From Micromonospora sp. WMMD1120 (GTDB lineage Bacteria > Actinomycetota > Actinomycetes > Mycobacteriales > Micromonosporaceae), in the NCBI RefSeq assembly GCF_029626235.1, contig NZ_JARUBO010000005.1:2016501-2080500 (forward strand): DNA of 64,000 bases. Direction: 5' to 3'. Positions 61,238 through 64,000 of this stretch are shown piece after piece. Made by a program: the position numbers and the translations under genes. The notes below the pieces were generated by a model. It was not told the DNA's origin and searched no databases. It saw only the letters and a list, made by a program, of their open reading frames with translations. Position 1 is the stretch's first letter. Each line of letters starts with the position of its first letter.

Positions 61238-62416
61238 GTGAGTTCGAAGGACTGGATCGAGAAGGACTTCTACGCCGTGCTCGGCGTGGACAAGGCCGCC
61301 TCCGCGGACGACATCAAGAAGGCCTACCGGAAGATCGCCCGGGAGTCACACCCGGACCACAACCCGGGTGACTCGAAGGCCGAGGAGCGGTTCAAGGCCG
61401 CCTCCGAGGCACACCACGTGCTCTCGGACAGCAACCGCCGTCGCGAGTACGACGAGATGCGCTCGCTGTTCGGGTCCGGCGCGTTCCGGCGCAACGCCCG
61501 GGGCGGCGGCCAGCCGGGCGGCATGCCGTTCGACGTGTCCGACATGTTCGGCGGCGGGGGCGGTGACCGCCGATTCGGTGGCGCCGGCTTCCAGGACCTG
61601 TTCAGCTCCATCTTCAGCGGCGGTCAGGCCGGTGGGCCGGCCGCCCCACGCGGCCCGGCCCGGGGCCGGGACGTGGAGACCGAGGTCGCGCTCGACTTCG
61701 GCGACGCGGTACGCGGGGTGACACTGCCTCTCACCCTGCGCGCACCGGGGGTCTGCGACACCTGCCACGGCAACGGGGCGAAGCCCGGCACCCAGCCGCG
61801 CACCTGCCCGGTCTGCCACGGCGCCGGCGTGACGAACCGTAACCAGGGGTCGTTCAGCTTCTCCGAGCCGTGCCGCAACTGCCAGGGCGTCGGCACCGTG
61901 GTCGAGGAGAAGTGCCCCGAGTGCCACGGCAGCGGCGGGGTCACCAAGACCCGCACCATGAACGTACGCTTCCCCGCCGGTGTGGCCGACGGCCAGCGCA
62001 TCCGGCTGGCCGGACGGGGTGAGCCGGGCGAGCGCGGCGGTCCGGCCGGTGATCTCTTCGTACACGTCAAGGTCCGACCGGACGAGCTGTTCGGGCGTAC
62101 CGGAGACGACCTGACGCTGACCGTGCCGGTCACCTTCGCGGAGGCCGTGCTCGGCACGGACCTGCGGGTGCCCACGCTCGACGGCGCGGTGACCCTCCGG
62201 GTCCCGCCGGGGACGCCGAGCGGGCGCGTGCTGCGGGCCCGGGGCAAGGGTGTGGCCCGCCGGGAGGGTCAGGTCGGTGACCTGCTGGTCACGTTGGACG
62301 TGGTGGTGCCGGCCCGGTTGTCGGACGAGGCGCGGGCGGCGCTGGAGGCGTTCGCCGAGCAGAGTCCGCCGGCGGCCCGGGAACATCTCGACGCGCGGGT
62401 GCGTCGGGTCAGCTAG
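61238..62416 (+). CDS. dnaJ: Chaperone DnaJ (Hsp40), DnaJ1 type
   Basis: This 392-residue co-chaperone delivers clients to DnaK and stimulates its ATPase. The J domain (about 8-75) has HPD at 38-40. A Gly/Phe-rich linker follows, then four zinc-binding repeats between about 180 and 250: CDTCHGNG, CPVCHGAG, CRNCQGVG and CPECHGSG. The C-terminal beta domains are complete. GTG 61238 is chosen because a perfect AAGGAGGTGG lies 5 bases upstream; a longer frame from 61193 overlaps that site. It is the third gene of the dnaK operon. Confidence 0.97.
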   Translation: MSSKDWIEKDFYAVLGVDKAASADDIKKAYRKIARESHPDHNPGDSKAEERFKAASEAHHVLSDSNRRREYDEMRSLFGSGAFRRNARGGGQPGGMPFDVSDMFGGGGGDRRFGGAGFQDLFSSIFSGGQAGGPAAPRGPARGRDVETEVALDFGDAVRGVTLPLTLRAPGVCDTCHGNGAKPGTQPRTCPVCHGAGVTNRNQGSFSFSEPCRNCQGVGTVVEEKCPECHGSGGVTKTRTMNVRFPAGVADGQRIRLAGRGEPGERGGPAGDLFVHVKVRPDELFGRTGDDLTLTVPVTFAEAVLGTDLRVPTLDGAVTLRVPPGTPSGRVLRARGKGVARREGQVGDLLVTLDVVVPARLSDEARAALEAFAEQSPPAAREHLDARVRRVS

Positions 62417-62445
62417 TCCGGTGGAATGACGCGGAGGTGAGCGGG

Positions 62446-62886
62446 ATGTCGGGCGAGTTCCTTGGTTCGGGTGACCCTGCCTACGAGGCCAAGGTGCTGA
62501 TGATCTCTGTTGCCGCCCGGATGGCGGGGATGCATCCACAGACCCTGCGACAGTACGACCGGCTGGGGCTGGTGCAGCCCGGCCGGGCCGCGGGTGGTGG
62601 GCGTCGGTACAGCGTCCGGGACGTGGTGCTGCTGCGCGAGGTGCAGCGGCTCAGTCAGGACGACGGGATCAACCTGGCCGGCGTCAAGCGGATCATCGGA
62701 CTGGAGCGGTTGCTGGAGCAGGCGCAGCAGCGGGTGGCACGGCTGGAGGCGGAGCTTGACGCCGCGTACCGCCGGGTGGCCGAGTTGGAGTCGCTGGCCC
62801 GCTTCCCGGGTCGCGACCTGGTGCCGACCAACCGCACCTCCACCGCGCTCGTGGTGTGGCGACCACGTCGTACCCCCGACCGCTGA
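62446..62886 (+). CDS. hspR: Heat-shock repressor HspR (MerR family)
   Basis: HspR binds HAIR sites and represses the dnaK operon together with DnaK. The 146-residue protein has a MerR-type winged helix-turn-helix at about 18-90 (MISVAARMAGMHPQTLRQYD, GGGRRYSVRDVVLLREVQRL) and a helical dimerisation tail. I prefer ATG 62446, six bases after GGAGGTG; GTG 62437 overlaps that ribosome site. The matching HAIR operator is at 58369. It closes the four-gene heat-shock operon, which ends in the hairpin at 62904. Confidence 0.94.
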   Translation: MSGEFLGSGDPAYEAKVLMISVAARMAGMHPQTLRQYDRLGLVQPGRAAGGGRRYSVRDVVLLREVQRLSQDDGINLAGVKRIIGLERLLEQAQQRVARLEAELDAAYRRVAELESLARFPGRDLVPTNRTSTALVVWRPRRTPDR

Positions 62887-62903
62887 CCCGCTGCTCGGTT
62901 CTT

Positions 62904-62945
62904 CGGCCCGGCCCGTGCTCCGGTTTTCCGGCGCGGGCCGGGCCG
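62904..62945 (+). terminator. Terminator of the dnaK-grpE-dnaJ-hspR operon
   Basis: 15-bp stem with one G-U pair (CGGCCCGGCCCGTGC left arm) and a 12-base loop, 18 bases after the hspR stop. Confidence 0.82.
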
Positions 62946-63014
62946 CTTCCGTTAACCTGTCGATAAGGGTTCAACCGGCTTAATTCGGACCTACCGGCAT
63001 GGCGAGGGGGAGCG

Positions 63015-63188
63015 ATGGCGGAGCCGGCGAAGAAGGTCGCCCAGCAGACAGAGGAACGGTTGGAGAACCTGGCCGACACCATTCGCGCCAAGTTCGACAA
63101 GGTCACCAAGGGAACCTTCCGGGACCGGATCAAGGAGGGTCGGTTCGCCGAGCGGACCGATCAGACCCCGACCCGGGAGCGCGACTGA
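63015..63188 (+). CDS. Short basic/acidic helical protein (57 aa), unknown function
   Basis: The 57-residue product begins MAEPAKKVAQQTEERLENLA and continues with RAKFDKVTKGTFRDRIKEG before a charged tail. It is probably one long amphipathic helix. GAGGGGGAG precedes ATG 63015 and a 13-bp terminator follows, so it is an independent transcription unit. An earlier ATG at 62999 is in a different frame. The sequence looks like a conserved actinomycete small protein, but no function is known to me. A tail-interaction or DNA-associated role is only a guess. Confidence 0.7.
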   Translation: MAEPAKKVAQQTEERLENLADTIRAKFDKVTKGTFRDRIKEGRFAERTDQTPTRERD

Positions 63189-63203
63189 CCGGTGACCGAC
63201 GTG

Positions 63204-63234
63204 CGGGCCGGGACCCACGGGGGGTCCCGGCCCG
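63204..63234 (+). terminator. Terminator of the 57-residue gene
   Basis: Perfect 13-bp stem CGGGCCGGGACCC with a 5-base loop, 16 bases after the stop. Confidence 0.82.
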
Positions 63235-63246
63235 TTCGCCGTCCCG

Positions 63247-63330
63247 CCGCGCTCCCCGCGCGCTCCCCGGCGCGCTCCCCCGCGCGCTCCCCGCGCGCTC
63301 CCCGCGCGCTCCCCGGCGCGCTCCCCGCGT
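63247..63330. repeat. GC-rich tandem repeat next to copy C
   Basis: Seven near-identical units of about 11-12 bases (GCGCGCTCCCC), ending directly at repeat copy C. Read on the minus strand, this array follows the right end of the element just as the tandem repeat follows copy B. Confidence 0.88.
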
Positions 63331-63400
63331 CGATCTTGCAGTTTGGGATGACGAAATGTCCCGCTTAGCACGTTATGTCGGTGCAGGAAGTGCAAGATCG
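63331..63400 (-). repeat. Interspersed ~70-bp inverted-repeat element, copy C
   Basis: On the minus strand the left end is CGATCTTGCACTTCCTGC (63400-63383) and the right end AAACTGCAAGATCG (63344-63331), 13 of 14 bases complementary. An inner hairpin GCAC-N9-GTGC (63368-63384) sits where copy A has GCCC/GGGC. Confidence 0.88.
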
Positions 63401-63435
63401 GCGATGACGAGAGCAGGAAGTGGGGGCGGTTTCGG

Positions 63436-63867
63436 TCAGCCGAGGCGGCGGTTCTCGCGGACCAGGCCGCCCTCGCACCAGTCCCGGTAGACGAAGAGGT
63501 CCGGTCGGGCCAACAGCACCCGGCCGTTGTGCGCCCAGACCTTCATCAGCTCGTCGCCCTCACGCTCGGCCTGCTCCACGAGCTTGCGGAATCGGCGCTT
63601 GGGGTGGGCGCGGAAGTTCGTCCGGATGCCGTCCGCCGCGTAGATGTAGAGACAGTGCAGCGCGAAGCGCCGGGCCGGGCAGGTCGGGTCCATCGCCAAC
63701 GCGAACAGGGTCAGCACCAGTCGGTCGCCGGAGACCAGCAGGTCCCAGTCGGGAGGCATCGACGCCAACGGCACCGAATCCGGCTTGTACGCCCAAGCTC
63801 GCAACTCCGCCGGAGTCGGATCGACGGGGTTGGCGAAGCCGTGGAACGTCGACTCCTGCACGCTCAC
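63436..63867 (-). CDS. Conserved protein of unknown function (143 aa)
   Basis: A soluble 143-residue product begins MSVQESTFHGFANPVDPTPA, with RAWAYKPDSVPLASMPPDWD, LALAMDPTCPARRFALHCLY and PKRRFRKLVEQAEREGDELM. I recognise no catalytic or binding motif. The fold looks mainly helical and the sequence is well conserved among relatives to my recollection, but no function is known. GTG 63867 follows GAAGG by about six bases; the frame stays open 11 codons further. The nearest neighbour is repeat copy C at its 3' side. Confidence 0.72.
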   Translation of the reverse strand: MSVQESTFHGFANPVDPTPAELRAWAYKPDSVPLASMPPDWDLLVSGDRLVLTLFALAMDPTCPARRFALHCLYIYAADGIRTNFRAHPKRRFRKLVEQAEREGDELMKVWAHNGRVLLARPDLFVYRDWCEGGLVRENRRLG

Positions 63868-64000
63868 CGGCCAACCTTCCGCTTGCGCCCGCGCTGGCAC
63901 TGGCTGCCCTGCGGACCGTGGCTGCTGGGGCGAAACGGTAACCCGCCGCCGGGTGCTGCGGTAGTCCCCGTGCGGCGCAATTCAGCAACCGTTGGTCGGG
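63868..64000. other. End of window, no gene seen
   Basis: 133 bases upstream of the leftward 143-residue gene; it should hold that gene's promoter. No convincing coding sequence or promoter boxes were found. Confidence 0.4.

Noticed and set aside
63247..63330. CRISPR array
   Set aside because: Units are only 11-12 bp, contiguous and without unique spacers, so it is a simple tandem repeat; no cas genes are present.

Overview
This is a high-GC actinobacterial chromosome segment, most likely from a member of the Micromonosporaceae (Micromonospora or a close relative). The reasons are the very high GC content with strong G/C third-position bias, frequent GTG starts, stop-start overlaps of the GTGA/ATGA type, and gene neighbourhoods known from actinomycetes: pbpA-pknA-pknB next to pabA, a class E sortase, a DUF881 gene and crgA; and dnaK-grpE-dnaJ-hspR with a HAIR operator. 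No plasmid, phage or CRISPR signature was found. The species call is inference.

Layout. 1-9.2 kb is the oriC-proximal cell-wall and division cluster: the end of pbpA, two Ser/Thr kinases, a YdcF/SanA-type protein, then leftward pabA, a small membrane protein, class E sortase and DUF881, and finally crgA. 9.4-14 kb carries an EtfD-like membrane iron-sulfur oxidoreductase and two CNNM/CorC-type membrane proteins. 14-21 kb is rich in secreted cell-wall enzymes: two NlpC/P60 hydrolases (the second behind a c-di-AMP riboswitch) and a lysozyme-like/amidase fusion, followed by dcd, a flavin-reductase-like protein and an M43 metalloprotease. tRNA-Gly(CCC) lies at 21.3 kb beside a decayed SMI1/KNR4 fragment. 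21.6-35.6 kb is accessory: a VOC protein, an AfsR-type regulator, a DrrAB-type exporter, an ECF sigma factor with a coupled beta-propeller membrane protein, two DHFR-like reductases, an LLM oxidoreductase, ASCH and questin-oxidase-like proteins, a phosphoribosyltransferase, RlpA and a SpoIIE-type phosphatase.

35.7-44.2 kb is metabolic: a FadE5-like acyl-CoA dehydrogenase, two DUF6458 proteins, SixA, hemolysin III, the pxpBCA 5-oxoprolinase operon and an NHLRC2-like thioredoxin/beta-propeller protein. 44.4-53.3 kb has a very long disordered membrane-anchored protein, a 45-residue gene, the bkd-type 2-oxoacid dehydrogenase E1alpha-E1beta-E2 operon, a Pro/Thr-rich secreted protein and a PAP2-like protein. 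53.5-58.3 kb has a conserved unknown and an overlapping pair of dynamin-like GTPases. 58.3-64 kb is the heat-shock operon and small conserved genes.

Three patterns stand out beyond the gene list. First, three copies of a ~70-bp element bounded by a CGATCTTGCACTTY inverted repeat occur at 40.3, 44.3 and 63.3 kb. One is embedded in frame in pxpB, and the other two run directly into GC-rich tandem repeats. Second, the etfD-like and acyl-CoA dehydrogenase genes, 26 kb apart, share an upstream GTTACTGATSGGTAVC dyad, which suggests one beta-oxidation regulator. Third, the two NlpC/P60 paralogues have different leaders, one a c-di-AMP riboswitch and the other a LacI-type operator. Nearly every transcription unit ends in a perfect GC-rich hairpin, often shared by convergent genes and usually without a U tract.
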